From contig CAMFNB010000004.1 in assembly GCA_945965275.1 (NCBI GenBank), positions 1 to 56,229 on the forward strand: DNA of 56,229 nucleotides, written 5' to 3'. Shown here in pieces: positions 1 to 10,661 of the stretch (within the stretch, counting starts at the first letter, position 1; each line of letters begins with the position of its first letter). The notes below the pieces were generated by a model. The model saw only the letters and a program-made list of their open reading frames with translations. It made no database searches and had not been told where the DNA came from. A program made the translations under genes and the position numbers. Source of the stretch: an uncultured Clostridia bacterium. GTDB lineage: Bacteria; Bacillota; Clostridia; UBA1212; SIG427.

Positions 1-346
1 TTCTGAAAACAGGCACTCCGTATTTTTTTGCGGTATCAATGACTTCAGGAAGAACCTCCAGGTTTCTGCATACGATCATACACGGGAACTCAAAAGAAAA
101 ATACTTATCAAGTTTTTCTTTTCGTTCTTCCTCAGGAATACTTAAAAGATATCTTGTCTCAACATTACCGAGAATCTGTATTCTGTCTTTGCTGAAATCC
201 TTGGTAAAACCGGCTAAAGGAAGGCCCGGTCTGTTAAGGTCCGGTGTCTGAACTTTGATTTCGTCAAGTCTGTCCTCACAGCAAAGTGCAGTAAGTCCGA
301 GGTCCTCAACAATATCACTTAAAGTTACATAATATTCCAAATCCAT
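1..346 (-). CDS. hprK: HPr kinase/phosphorylase, N-terminal part (runs off the window)
   Basis: Reading leftward from an ATG at 344-346, preceded by a GAGGAGAAA ribosome binding site, the protein begins MDLEYYVTLSDIVEDLGL and contains DLNRPGLPLAGF and RIQILGN. These match the substrate-recognition N-terminal domain of HprK. The family phosphorylates HPr on serine and reverses the reaction, controlling carbon catabolite repression in Firmicutes. Only about 115 residues are present; the Walker A kinase domain lies outside the window. The gene starts 12 bp after the response regulator stop, so it is probably the downstream gene of the two-component operon. Confidence 0.85.
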   Translation of the reverse strand, partial: MDLEYYVTLSDIVEDLGLTALCCEDRLDEIKVQTPDLNRPGLPLAGFTKDFSKDRIQILGNVETRYLLSIPEEERKEKLDKYFSFEFPCMIVCRNLEVLPEVIDTAKKYGVPVFR

Positions 347-358
347 GGTTTCTCCTCA

Positions 359-1060
359 TTAATCCTTAAATCTGTATCCTACACCCCATACTGTTTCTAT
401 GTATTTAGGATCTGATACCTTCTTTTCAATTTTTTCTCTGACTTTGTTTATGTGAACCGTAACAGTTGATGTTTCTCCTAAAGAGTCCTCACCCCATATA
501 CGGTCAAACAAATCATTCTTGCTGTACACAACATTCGGATGTTCGGCAAGAAACAGAAGAAGGTCAAATTCTTTACTGGTCAGAGTAACTTCTTTTCCCT
601 CCACAAGAACTCTTCTTGAAAGCTTTTCGATGGTAAGTTCTCCTGTTTTGATAACATTCTTTTCTTTCGGTGCATTCTCTTCTATTGCGGCTGTAAGAAG
701 TTCATATCTTTCAATATGCGCATTCACTCTGGCAACAAGTTCTGCCGGACTGAACGGTTTTACAACATAGTCATCTGCTCCGAGTTTAAGACCCTTGATT
801 TTGTCTATCTCTTCATTCCTTGCGGATACAAGAATAATAGGCATATTCTTTTTAAGTCTTATTTGCTTACAAAGCTCAAATCCGTCCATTCCGGGAAGCA
901 TTATATCAAGAATTACCAGGCTGAAATCATTTTCGGTTGCTGCCTTAAGTCCGGCATTTCCGTTTTTTTCAACCGTAACTTCATATCCATCAACCTCAAG
1001 ATAATCCTTTTCAAGTGTTGAAATGTTTTTATCGTCTTCTACTATCAGTATTTTTCTCAT
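359..1060 (-). CDS. OmpR/PhoB-family response regulator
   Basis: This 233-residue protein has a receiver domain (about 1-118) followed by a winged-helix DNA-binding domain (about 130-233). The acidic pocket ED at 8-9, the phospho-acceptor Asp52 in LVILDIMLPG and the KPF switch lysine are visible. The C-terminal half ends VWGVGYRF, typical of the Trans_reg_C wing. It overlaps the upstream histidine kinase gene by 32 bp, which makes the two a cognate pair expressed and translated together. The regulated genes cannot be named from sequence. The downstream hprK gene is only 12 bp away. Confidence 0.93.
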   Translation of the reverse strand: MRKILIVEDDKNISTLEKDYLEVDGYEVTVEKNGNAGLKAATENDFSLVILDIMLPGMDGFELCKQIRLKKNMPIILVSARNEEIDKIKGLKLGADDYVVKPFSPAELVARVNAHIERYELLTAAIEENAPKEKNVIKTGELTIEKLSRRVLVEGKEVTLTSKEFDLLLFLAEHPNVVYSKNDLFDRIWGEDSLGETSTVTVHINKVREKIEKKVSDPKYIETVWGVGYRFKD

Positions 1061-2579
1061 TTGTTTCCTCCAATACAGGAAGTTCTATAATTACGGCAAG
1101 TCCCTGTCCCACTATACTCTCTCCGTATATTTTACCGCCGTGAGAGAGAACAATTTGTTTTGAGATAGAAAGTCCGAGACCACTGCCGGAGCCGGGATTT
1201 GATCTCGATTTGTCTGTTCTGTAAAATGAATCGAAAATTTTATCAAGAGCATCACTTTCCACACCCATTCCGTTATCCTTCATTTCGATTCGAACTGTGT
1301 TTTTATCACACATTGAAACATCAATATGAAGACTTCCGATTTCTTCGGTTTTGTATTTAACACTGTTTCTTGCAACATTGATGAGAACTCTGCCGAATTT
1401 GTTTTTATCCAGCATAACGCTTTTCGGCTCTTCAAGTCTGTTGGAAAAAGACACAGCAAGCTTGTCATTTTCAAATGCAAATTTCATTTCCTCTGAACAG
1501 TCTTCCAGATATGCTCCGATGTCTGTCTTTTCAAGTTCAAACGGAATCTTATCCAGGTCAAGCTTTGAAAACAGGAAGAGTTCATCTACCAGGTGGTCCA
1601 TGTCTTCAGCTGTGCTGAGAATTGTTTTCAAATACTTGATTTGTTTTTCCCTTGTATCGGCAACACCGTCCATAAGTCCCGAAACATAGCCTTTAATTGA
1701 TGTAATCGGGGTCTTTAAATCATGAGAAATTCCGGCAATAAGTTCTTTTCTTGAATTCTCATATTTTGTCTTTTGTTCGTCGGATGTTTTCAGTTTCAGT
1801 CTCATAGAGTTAAAGCTCTTGATAACATCCTTTATCTCGCCGTCATCTGAAATATCAGGTTCAATGTCGTAATCAAGATTACCTTCACTGATGTTTTTCG
1901 TACCCTGTTTCAGCTTCTTAAGAGGATTAATAATGCTTCTTGATACTGCAAGTGTAATACCGCCGCTTACAAGAACAACCACAAGCATACCGATTAAAGC
2001 AACAAGAACAAGTGTACGCTGAGATTTTGAATTTTCATAGCTTGAAAACAGTTCCGGAATATTGTTGGTTTTATATTCCGGATGGGGATCTGTATTCACA
2101 AGATACACGGTTATTTCCGAATTGTCATTCAGTTCAACGAAGGATGAAATTATAAGAGCGTCCTTGTTAAGATACATTGCGTTGAAATTCTCTTCTTTGT
2201 TGGATGACGTATATGTGGATATGAGATTCATTACATCCTGCATCTTTGAGCTGTCGGAAATGTAATAAAATTTGTCGTTTTTAAAAAGGGTAAGTGTTGA
2301 ATTTGTCTTTTCAAGGAATTTTCTTATACTGGAATAGTGTTCGCTCTTTTCAATTTTTCCGTTATTCTGTATAAGTTCGTTATGAACATCATCGATGATT
2401 ACTCTTATTTCAGAAAGCGATATGGAAGCATCTGATTTATTGTAAATATCATCGATATCAGGCTTAAGATAATTATTGGTGTAGATTCTGAGCACGAAGA
2501 ACAGGAATAGAAACATAAATGTGACTACCAGCAAAAATGTTATTAAGTTTGCAAGCATAATCTTGTTCTTAACAGACAT
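1029..2579 (-). CDS. membrane sensor histidine kinase
   Basis: This 516-residue protein has an N-terminal transmembrane helix (about 9-31), an extracytoplasmic sensor region of about 160 residues, a second membrane helix (about 189-213), a HAMP linker (about 214-266), a HisKA domain with the phospho-accepting His286 in GISHDLKTP, and a HATPase_c domain. The HATPase carries an N box (NVARNSVKY), the G1 motif DNGMGV and the G2 region GSGLGLSI. It overlaps the response regulator gene, so it is the cognate sensor. The sensor region is not recognisable as PAS or Cache from sequence alone, and its ligand is unknown. Confidence 0.93.
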   Translation of the reverse strand: MSVKNKIMLANLITFLLVVTFMFLFLFFVLRIYTNNYLKPDIDDIYNKSDASISLSEIRVIIDDVHNELIQNNGKIEKSEHYSSIRKFLEKTNSTLTLFKNDKFYYISDSSKMQDVMNLISTYTSSNKEENFNAMYLNKDALIISSFVELNDNSEITVYLVNTDPHPEYKTNNIPELFSSYENSKSQRTLVLVALIGMLVVVLVSGGITLAVSRSIINPLKKLKQGTKNISEGNLDYDIEPDISDDGEIKDVIKSFNSMRLKLKTSDEQKTKYENSRKELIAGISHDLKTPITSIKGYVSGLMDGVADTREKQIKYLKTILSTAEDMDHLVDELFLFSKLDLDKIPFELEKTDIGAYLEDCSEEMKFAFENDKLAVSFSNRLEEPKSVMLDKNKFGRVLINVARNSVKYKTEEIGSLHIDVSMCDKNTVRIEMKDNGMGVESDALDKIFDSFYRTDKSRSNPGSGSGLGLSISKQIVLSHGGKIYGESIVGQGLAVIIELPVLEETNEKNTDSRRR

Positions 2580-2591
2580 AAAATTCTCCGC

Positions 2592-3185
2592 TTAAAAAAT
2601 CACAAAAACAAGTAAAAGAACGGCAGAAGCAATCATTATTGCTCCGCCGATAACCTTGTACTTTTTAAGTTCACTGTATTCAGGATATTCTTTACTTTCG
2701 TCTTTGTTGAAAAATGCCCATATTTCTTCGTTTTTACCGAGAATCAGAGCACCTGCAATTGCAATCACGGCAACAATAATTGCCTGTGTAACCGAGAGAA
2801 CCGGCACACCGCCGTATACCATCGAAATAAGAAAGTCCTCTGTAAAAAGATCATATGCTTTTGACAAATCCGCATCATCTTCAATGGAGGCTGCAGTAAC
2901 TTTTGCGTCCTCTCTTGAAGTGCCGGTTAAAGTATATGAATAATCATAATCATTGATAACTACAGAATAGGAATCATCACCTGTATACAGTGTTCCTGTC
3001 ATATTGTCGCCTTCAACAAAATAGAATTCATAAGTACGTGACTCGTCTGTTGACTCTGTCTGATAGTATCTTACATTATCAACAATACCCGATGAATTGC
3101 TTCTGTTTAAGTTGACAAGGAAAGTCAGTAAGCTGAGAGCCACTAAACTAAGTATAAGTATACCGATGTTCCTTCCCTTATTCAT
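2592..3185 (-). CDS. small membrane protein of unknown function
   Basis: No family is recognised for this 197-residue protein. It has an N-terminal hydrophobic helix (about 7-25), an extracytoplasmic-looking Asp/Ser/Tyr-rich stretch (about 30-125), and two further membrane helices (about 131-150 and 175-197). The gene lies 3 bp after the stop of the UDPGP-family gene and 12 bp before the histidine kinase, in the same direction, so it is probably co-transcribed. A role as an accessory to the sensor kinase is possible but is only suggested by position. Confidence 0.75.
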   Translation of the reverse strand: MNKGRNIGILILSLVALSLLTFLVNLNRSNSSGIVDNVRYYQTESTDESRTYEFYFVEGDNMTGTLYTGDDSYSVVINDYDYSYTLTGTSREDAKVTAASIEDDADLSKAYDLFTEDFLISMVYGGVPVLSVTQAIIVAVIAIAGALILGKNEEIWAFFNKDESKEYPEYSELKKYKVIGGAIMIASAVLLLVFVIF

Positions 3186-3188
3186 TGA

Positions 3189-4448
3189 TTACCAAATATC
3201 CTTTCCGCAACCTTCGAAGAGAGCCTTTGCCGTTGCCGGGCTGTCCTCTCCGTCCTTGTTTTTAACAGGAGCAAATTCTTCCTCTCTCTTGATTCTGAAT
3301 ATTGCCATGTCGTCAAAGAAGTTGAACGCATCAAATATGAATGCCTCGAACTTATATGCGTTCGGTGACTCAGGAGCAATTATTTCTCCGTTTTCAGCCA
3401 TATAAGGAGCCTTCTTGAATGCCGTGTGATAAGGGAGTCCCTTGTCTCCCATTACGTCAAACACTTCGATATTGAACATATTGCAGAGAATATGTGCATC
3501 TCCGTATACCCATTCTCCGTTTTCATATTTTGCATTTGCCATCTCATCGGAAACTTCAGTATATTCAACAACATAAGGCTTACCGTCACGCATGCAGAAT
3601 ACGCCGGCCTTTTCGTAAGGATCACGTTTAATAAGTGACTTTCCTCCGATAAGTTTGCCTGACTGAACCATATATCCGAGGAAGCAAGGGTCACAAAGTC
3701 TTACGAGAACGTTATCGATACCGCCGATGAACATCCACTTGATGCCTCTCTTCTTCATATCAGCCATGGCACCTGATGAAATCATTGCAGTAAAGATTCC
3801 GCCGTGTCCGTCAGCACCTTCCTTAATCTTGCCCTTCTCGCAAAGAACAATCTTGCCTGTATCATTATGAATCATCGGAAGCATATTCTGTACGAAGAAG
3901 AAAATGCTGTCCTTATCGTATCCGAAATATGAATTTTCTTCAAAGAAAGCTCTTGTTGCACCGTCATTTTCACGGCTTGTCATAATGTACCACGGAATAT
4001 ACACTCCCAGTTCCTCATGCTTCTTTGCAAGTCTCATTGCCTGAATCTCAAAGAGTGATTTTTTCGGTTCAATATCAATAAAGAATGTTCCTTTAGGTCC
4101 GCTGTGTCCGAGTCTTGTGCCCTGACCTCCGGCCATTGTAACTGCTGCATATCTTCCGGCTTTCATTTCTTCAAGACCGATTTGAGTGTATCTGTCGAGC
4201 TCTTCTGCAGGCATGCTGTCTTTTACAACACATCCGATAGGTGTGATTTCACCTTCCTGCTTAATACCTTCTGCCTCTTCACGCTTTGCATTATTGTATA
4301 GTTCTTCAACAAGTTCAAAGTTTACTCCGAGAATCTGATCAAGAAGTGCTTCCTTGTCTGCGTCATTTAACTCATCATAAAATGCAAGTAAATGCTGTTG
4401 TCCGTACTTTTCCGTTAACTCTTTTGCTTTTTGAAATTTGTCGTTCAT
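3189..4448 (-). CDS. UDPGP-family nucleotidyltransferase (UDP-sugar pyrophosphorylase)
   Basis: This 419-residue protein has the nucleotide-binding signature AGGQGTRLGHSGPKG (about 106-120), followed by KSLFEIQA and later MFIGGIDNVL. This pattern fits the UDPGP type 1/UAP1-like family, which makes a UDP-sugar from UTP and a sugar (or N-acetylhexosamine) 1-phosphate and releases pyrophosphate. Size fits bacterial members, which are shorter than eukaryotic ones. The sugar specificity cannot be read from sequence. A sugar 1-kinase-like gene and an inorganic pyrophosphatase lie together at 29149-31440 and could feed and drive this reaction. The start is supported by GAAGGTAGG just upstream. Confidence 0.85.
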   Translation of the reverse strand: MNDKFQKAKELTEKYGQQHLLAFYDELNDADKEALLDQILGVNFELVEELYNNAKREEAEGIKQEGEITPIGCVVKDSMPAEELDRYTQIGLEEMKAGRYAAVTMAGGQGTRLGHSGPKGTFFIDIEPKKSLFEIQAMRLAKKHEELGVYIPWYIMTSRENDGATRAFFEENSYFGYDKDSIFFFVQNMLPMIHNDTGKIVLCEKGKIKEGADGHGGIFTAMISSGAMADMKKRGIKWMFIGGIDNVLVRLCDPCFLGYMVQSGKLIGGKSLIKRDPYEKAGVFCMRDGKPYVVEYTEVSDEMANAKYENGEWVYGDAHILCNMFNIEVFDVMGDKGLPYHTAFKKAPYMAENGEIIAPESPNAYKFEAFIFDAFNFFDDMAIFRIKREEEFAPVKNKDGEDSPATAKALFEGCGKDIW

Positions 4449-4505
4449 TTTGCCTACCTTCGTAAATAAATATAACTGATTAATATTACCATTTTTTGCG
4501 ATTAC

Positions 4506-6524
<2,019 letters not shown>

Positions 6525-6608
6525 TTAAATAAGAATATTTTACCATAACAAGCCCATAATGACAAAAGAAAAATATTGTGATATTCTACCCGTAAAGGAA
6601 GTGAAATT

Positions 6609-6968
6609 ATGGATTTATTCATTACGACAACGCATGATTTCGACGCAAGACTCACACGGGAACAAATGAATAAAACATATACAGTTACACCGGAAAAAGT
6701 CAATGAAATTCTTGCGGAAAACGGTTATACATATTTTGAAAGAGGACTTTACTCTTTCGAAGGCGGCACCGATGAGCACATACTGTTCAGATGTTCCCCG
6801 GAACATTTTACGGAAATTAACGCAATTCTCTGGAATCTTTCCCTTGATGAATACAAACTTCGTTTTGATGACTTCTCATACGGAGTAACAAAATACACAT
6901 TTCAGAACTATGAGCAGGGTCAAACGGCTCCCCGCTTAATTTATCTTAACGATATTACGGAATATTAA
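6609..6968 (+). CDS. small protein of unknown function
   Basis: No family is recognised for this 119-residue protein. It begins MDLFITTTHDFDARLT and has no signal peptide, membrane segment or cysteine cluster apart from a single Cys. Composition is acidic and aromatic, with the look of a compact globular domain. An AAGGAAG ribosome binding site precedes the ATG. The gene diverges from ligA and lies 9 bp before the histidine phosphatase gene, so it is likely the first gene of a short plus-strand operon. Confidence 0.75.
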   Translation: MDLFITTTHDFDARLTREQMNKTYTVTPEKVNEILAENGYTYFERGLYSFEGGTDEHILFRCSPEHFTEINAILWNLSLDEYKLRFDDFSYGVTKYTFQNYEQGQTAPRLIYLNDITEY

Positions 6969-6977
6969 GGAGGGGCC

Positions 6978-7634
6978 ATGGAATTCTATTTAATCAGACA
7001 CGGTGATCCCGATTACGAACACGACACACTTACAACATACGGACACCGGCAGGCGGAGCTTCTCGGTAAAAGACTTGAAAAAGAAAACATAGATTACCTT
7101 TATTCCTCACCTTTAGGACGTGCTCAGGCCACTTCTGCCCCTCTTGCAAGGCTGACAGGAAAAACGGTAAAAATACTGCCCTGGTCACAGGAAGTAGGCA
7201 TTCCCTGCTACATTCCGTCACCTGATTATTTGGAGCAGAAAAATCTCGATCTCGGCAAACTGTTTTATACAAGAGAAAAGTATAAGGAATGGCCTTTTGC
7301 AATCTGCGAGGAACGCGTCAGTACCGGCATTGACTGTCTTTTCGGCGTACACGGCTATTCAAAGTTCGGTGACAAATACAAAGTTGTATCTCACAGTGAC
7401 GAGAAAATAGCGCTGTTTTGCCACGGTAATCTGGGAATATTTGTTATTTCATACCTGATGAATCTTCCTATGAACGTGGCTGCCTCACATCTTGTTTTAT
7501 ACACAACAAGCGTTACGAAGTTTGTTTTTGAGGAAAAAGACGGATTCGCCGTTCCGAAAATTCAGTATTTTAACGAAAGAATGCATCTTAGGGACAATCC
7601 TGATTCTAACGTTGATGCAATACCGCAGGTATAA
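6978..7634 (+). CDS. histidine phosphatase (phosphoglycerate mutase-like) family protein
   Basis: The 218-residue protein carries the RHG signature at residues 7-9 (LIRHGDPDY), with His8 as the predicted phospho-accepting residue, the SSPLGRAQAT motif (about 43-52), and the second catalytic histidine near 149 (LFCHGNLG). This is the layout of branch 1 of the histidine phosphatase superfamily. The substrate is not predictable. AAGGAGGGGCC precedes the ATG. It lies between a small unknown gene and an oxidoreductase gene (3-bp gap), consistent with one operon, possibly concerned with sugar-phosphate metabolism. Confidence 0.88.
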   Translation: MEFYLIRHGDPDYEHDTLTTYGHRQAELLGKRLEKENIDYLYSSPLGRAQATSAPLARLTGKTVKILPWSQEVGIPCYIPSPDYLEQKNLDLGKLFYTREKYKEWPFAICEERVSTGIDCLFGVHGYSKFGDKYKVVSHSDEKIALFCHGNLGIFVISYLMNLPMNVAASHLVLYTTSVTKFVFEEKDGFAVPKIQYFNERMHLRDNPDSNVDAIPQV

Positions 7635-7637
7635 ACT

Positions 7638-8633
7638 ATGAAAAAGATAAGAATCGCTTTAATCGGAACAGAAAATGACCATGCGGCGCCTGCCCTCATT
7701 TCACTTAAAAGTCAAAGTGACATTTTTGATTTGGCAGGCTATTGCTTCGTTGATGAAGATGACACTCAGTTTAAAAATAATGAAGCAGTATATGAAGACG
7801 TCCCTCGTCTTTCTTTGGATGAGCTGTGGAATGCCGGACTTGATGCCGTTGTTATAGAAACAAACGAAAAAATATCATGCAAATACGCAATTATGGCTGC
7901 TGAGCACGGACTACATGTACAAATGGACAAACCCGGTTCAGAGGACCACGAGGAATTTGTTTCCATGATTAATTTGTTTAAGAAATCTGGTCTTGTTTTC
8001 CAGCCGGGATATATGTACAGATACAACCCTGCATTTTTAAAGGCTCTTGAAATCGTAAAATCAGGACGAATCGGTAAAATATATTCCGTTGAAGCGCAGA
8101 TGAATGCACTTCAGGGCGATGCAAAAAGGATTTGGCTGAAACAGTTCAGAGGCGGAATGATGTTCTTTGTGGGTTGTCACATGATTGACCTTGTATTAAG
8201 ACTTCAGGGAATGCCCTCTGAAATCATCCCGTTAAACGCCTGCTCGGGAAAAGATGATATCGTGTCAAACGACATAGGATTTGCGGTATTCAAGTACGAA
8301 AACGGCGCTTCTTTTGTCAAAACAACAGCCTCTGAACCCGGCGGATTTATGAGACGTCAGGTTGTTGTGTGCGGTACAAAAGGAACCATTGAAATCAATC
8401 CTCTCGAATACAATGTTGAGGGAGGTCTTTGTTCAGATATGCGTGTGCTTGATTTGGAAACAGGCTCGGCCTGGGCTGCAAGAGCCGATGCCAAAACGTA
8501 CGGACCTTTTGTTCGACTTGACAATATGCTTCGCTCTTTTGCGGAGATGGTTGCCGGTGAAAAGCCCTATGACATTGATCTTGATTACGAAATCAAACTG
8601 CACGAAATTGTTTTAAAAGCCGCCGGATATTGA
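7638..8633 (+). CDS. Gfo/Idh/MocA-family oxidoreductase
   Basis: This 331-residue protein has an N-terminal Rossmann-type half (KKIRIALIGTENDHA) and a C-terminal alpha/beta domain typical of the glucose-fructose oxidoreductase family. These enzymes act as NAD(P)-dependent sugar or inositol dehydrogenases. The usual EKP motif is present as MDKPGSED (about 94-101), and GCHMIDLVLRL holds the usual catalytic-region histidine. The glycine-rich NAD loop is atypical (GTEND in place of GxGxxG), so cofactor binding may differ. It follows the histidine phosphatase gene by 3 bp. Confidence 0.83.
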   Translation: MKKIRIALIGTENDHAAPALISLKSQSDIFDLAGYCFVDEDDTQFKNNEAVYEDVPRLSLDELWNAGLDAVVIETNEKISCKYAIMAAEHGLHVQMDKPGSEDHEEFVSMINLFKKSGLVFQPGYMYRYNPAFLKALEIVKSGRIGKIYSVEAQMNALQGDAKRIWLKQFRGGMMFFVGCHMIDLVLRLQGMPSEIIPLNACSGKDDIVSNDIGFAVFKYENGASFVKTTASEPGGFMRRQVVVCGTKGTIEINPLEYNVEGGLCSDMRVLDLETGSAWAARADAKTYGPFVRLDNMLRSFAEMVAGEKPYDIDLDYEIKLHEIVLKAAGY

Positions 8634-8723
8634 AATTTTTTGATATTTTTACAGATAAATGCATACAGATTTTACATTTCTTCTGTAATATGACATTATA
8701 ATAAAAGAGTTTTGGAGACAAAT

Positions 8724-9380
8724 ATGACATTTGAAGAAGTAAAAAAGAATAAAGAAATTCAGGTATACATTAAACAGGCTGATGCTTCCCTTGCGGCTCT
8801 CGGATTCACAAATCACAGCCAGTCACACATAGGACTTGTATCGGAAAAAGCCGGATATATTCTGGAAACTCTGGGATACCCTGAAAGAACCGTTGAGCTT
8901 GTCAAAATTGCGGGATATCTTCATGATATAGGAAATCTCATAAACAGAGTCGATCACAGTCAAAGCGGTGCAATGATGGCTTTTTATCTTTTAAACAAGA
9001 TGGGCTTCCCGCCTGAAGAAATTGCTGTTATAGTAACGGCTATCGGAAATCATGATGAAGGCTGCGGTCAGCCGGTAAATGAGCTTGCTGCTGCTTTGAT
9101 TCTTGCTGATAAGTCAGATGTCAGAAGGAACAGAGTCAGAGAAAAAGACACCGACAAATTTGACATACATGACAGAGTCAATTACTCGGTAACTAAATCC
9201 GAGCTTAAGATTAACAAGGCTCATTCACTTATAAAACTCAAACTTACAATTGATACGAGAATGGGCTCGGTTATGGAATACTTTGAAATATTTTTGGAGC
9301 GAATGCTTTTGTGCAGAAAAGCTGCAGAAAAGCTCGGTCTTGAATTCAAACTTATGATTAACGAACAGCAGCTGATATAA
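8724..9380 (+). CDS. HD-domain phosphohydrolase
   Basis: The metal-binding HD motif is in IAGYLHDIGNLINRVDHSQSGA, followed by a second conserved region GNHDEGCG and then ALILADKSDV. This is the core of the HD superfamily of metal-dependent phosphohydrolases. The ATG at 8724 is preferred over an in-frame TTG at 8712 because GGAG at 8714-8717 is placed six bases before it; this gives 218 residues. A TATAAT at 8697-8702 is a likely -10 element. The gene ends in a terminator that wraps its stop codon. The substrate is unknown. Confidence 0.82.
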   Translation: MTFEEVKKNKEIQVYIKQADASLAALGFTNHSQSHIGLVSEKAGYILETLGYPERTVELVKIAGYLHDIGNLINRVDHSQSGAMMAFYLLNKMGFPPEEIAVIVTAIGNHDEGCGQPVNELAAALILADKSDVRRNRVREKDTDKFDIHDRVNYSVTKSELKINKAHSLIKLKLTIDTRMGSVMEYFEIFLERMLLCRKAAEKLGLEFKLMINEQQLI

Positions 9381-9396
9381 TATCAGCTGCTTTTTC
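9367..9396 (+). terminator. intrinsic terminator of the HD-domain gene
   Basis: Perfect 11-bp arms AGCAGCTGATA (9367-9377) and TATCAGCTGCT (9381-9391) are followed by a T run. The three-base loop is exactly the TAA stop codon of the HD gene, so the last codons form the left arm. Confidence 0.9.
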
Positions 9397-9432
9397 CTGC
9401 ATATACCATATTTTTACGGTTAAATTTAATAC

Positions 9433-9468
9433 AAAAAAAGAGTGCCTCATAAAAAAGCACTCTTTTGA
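9433..9468 (-). terminator. intrinsic terminator of the epimerase operon
   Basis: Arms AAAAGAGTGC (9436-9445) and GCACTCTTTT (9457-9466) form a stem. The minus strand continues into a T-rich tail. It closes the esterase/epimerase transcription unit. Confidence 0.85.
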
Positions 9469-9480
9469 AAATTAAAATTA

Positions 9481-10650
9481 TCAGAATTTTCTCCAAACCA
9501 TTTTGTTGACTACACCAACATATGACTGAATAATCTTAACAACCTTTGTCGAAACATTCTCCTCAATGTAATCAGGAACAGGAATTCCGTAATCACCGTT
9601 TTTGTTCATTTCAACAGCTGTTTCAACTGACTGAAGAAGTCCTTTTTCATCAATACCGGAAAGAATAAAGCAGGCTTTATCAAGGGCCTCCGGTCTTTCT
9701 GTTGATGTTCTGATACATACAGCCGGGAAAGGATGTCCCTGGGAAGTAAAGAAGCTGCTTTCCTCAGGCAATGTTCCGCTGTCTGAAACAACACAGAAAG
9801 CATTCATCTGAAGACAGTTGTAATCATGGAAACCCAGCGGTTCATGTTGAATCACCCTTTCATCAAGTTTAAAACCGGAAGTCTCGAGACGCTTTCGTGA
9901 ACGGGGATGGCATGAATACAAAATCGGCAAATCATACTTCTCAGCCATTTTATTGATTGCATTGAAAAGACTTGTGAAGTTCTTTTCAGTATCAATATTC
10001 TCTTCCCTGTGAGCAGAAAGAAGAATGTATTTGCCTTTCTCAAGACCGAGTCTTGAGTGAATGTCCGATGCTTCGATTTCAGCAAGATTCTGGTGAAGAA
10101 CCTCTGCCATCGGAGAACCCGTAACATATGTGCGTTCCTTGGGAAGTCCGCAGTCCGCAAGATATCTTCTTGCGTGTTCGGAATAAGCCATATTGACATC
10201 AGAAATAATATCAACGATACGGCGGTTTGTTTCTTCCGGAAGGCATTCATCCTTGCATCTGTTTCCGGCTTCCATATGGAAAATCGGAATATGAAGACGC
10301 TTTGCTCCGATTACAGACAAACATGAATTTGTGTCACCAAGAACAAGAACAGCATCAGGTTTAATCTCCTCCATAAGTGTGTAAGACCTGGCAATGATAT
10401 TGCCGCATGTCTCACCGAGGTTGCTTCCCACTGCCTCAAGATAAACTTCAGGATCTTCAAGTTTTAAATCTTTAAAAAACACACCGTTTAAATTGTAGTC
10501 GTAGTTCTGTCCCGTGTGAGCAAGAATAACATCAAAATACTGACGTGTCTTATTGATAACAGCAGCAAGTCTGATAATCTCGGGACGTGTGCCCACGATT
10601 ATCAGAAGCTTTAATTTTCCGTTTTCTTTCCACTTAACGTTTTCAAACAT
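9481..10650 (-). CDS. wecB: non-hydrolysing UDP-N-acetylglucosamine 2-epimerase
   Basis: This 389-residue protein carries IIVGTRPEIIRLA near the N-terminus, VLVLGDTNSCLS, FHMEAGNRCKDECLPEETNRR split over the active-site region, LLSAHREENID and VVSDSGTLPEESS. These are family signatures of WecB/MnaA, which interconverts UDP-GlcNAc and UDP-ManNAc for surface polysaccharides. The cytoplasmic enzyme is complete. It lies 11 bp downstream of a SASA-type esterase lipoprotein gene. No other ManNAc or polysaccharide genes are adjacent, so the product's destination is unclear. Confidence 0.92.
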   Translation of the reverse strand: MFENVKWKENGKLKLLIIVGTRPEIIRLAAVINKTRQYFDVILAHTGQNYDYNLNGVFFKDLKLEDPEVYLEAVGSNLGETCGNIIARSYTLMEEIKPDAVLVLGDTNSCLSVIGAKRLHIPIFHMEAGNRCKDECLPEETNRRIVDIISDVNMAYSEHARRYLADCGLPKERTYVTGSPMAEVLHQNLAEIEASDIHSRLGLEKGKYILLSAHREENIDTEKNFTSLFNAINKMAEKYDLPILYSCHPRSRKRLETSGFKLDERVIQHEPLGFHDYNCLQMNAFCVVSDSGTLPEESSFFTSQGHPFPAVCIRTSTERPEALDKACFILSGIDEKGLLQSVETAVEMNKNGDYGIPVPDYIEENVSTKVVKIIQSYVGVVNKMVWRKF

Positions 10651-10661
10651 AAGTTATCCCC

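Noticed and set aside
519-1004. Plus-strand ORFs inside the response regulator gene and similar antisense ORFs across the window
   Set aside because: They lie opposite well-supported genes, lack ribosome binding sites and have low-complexity Ser/Leu-rich translations.
8649-8688. Inverted repeat TTACAGA/TCTGTAA before the HD gene
   Set aside because: Arms of 7 bp separated by 26 bp in AT-rich DNA are weak; no regulator or conserved spacing supports an operator.
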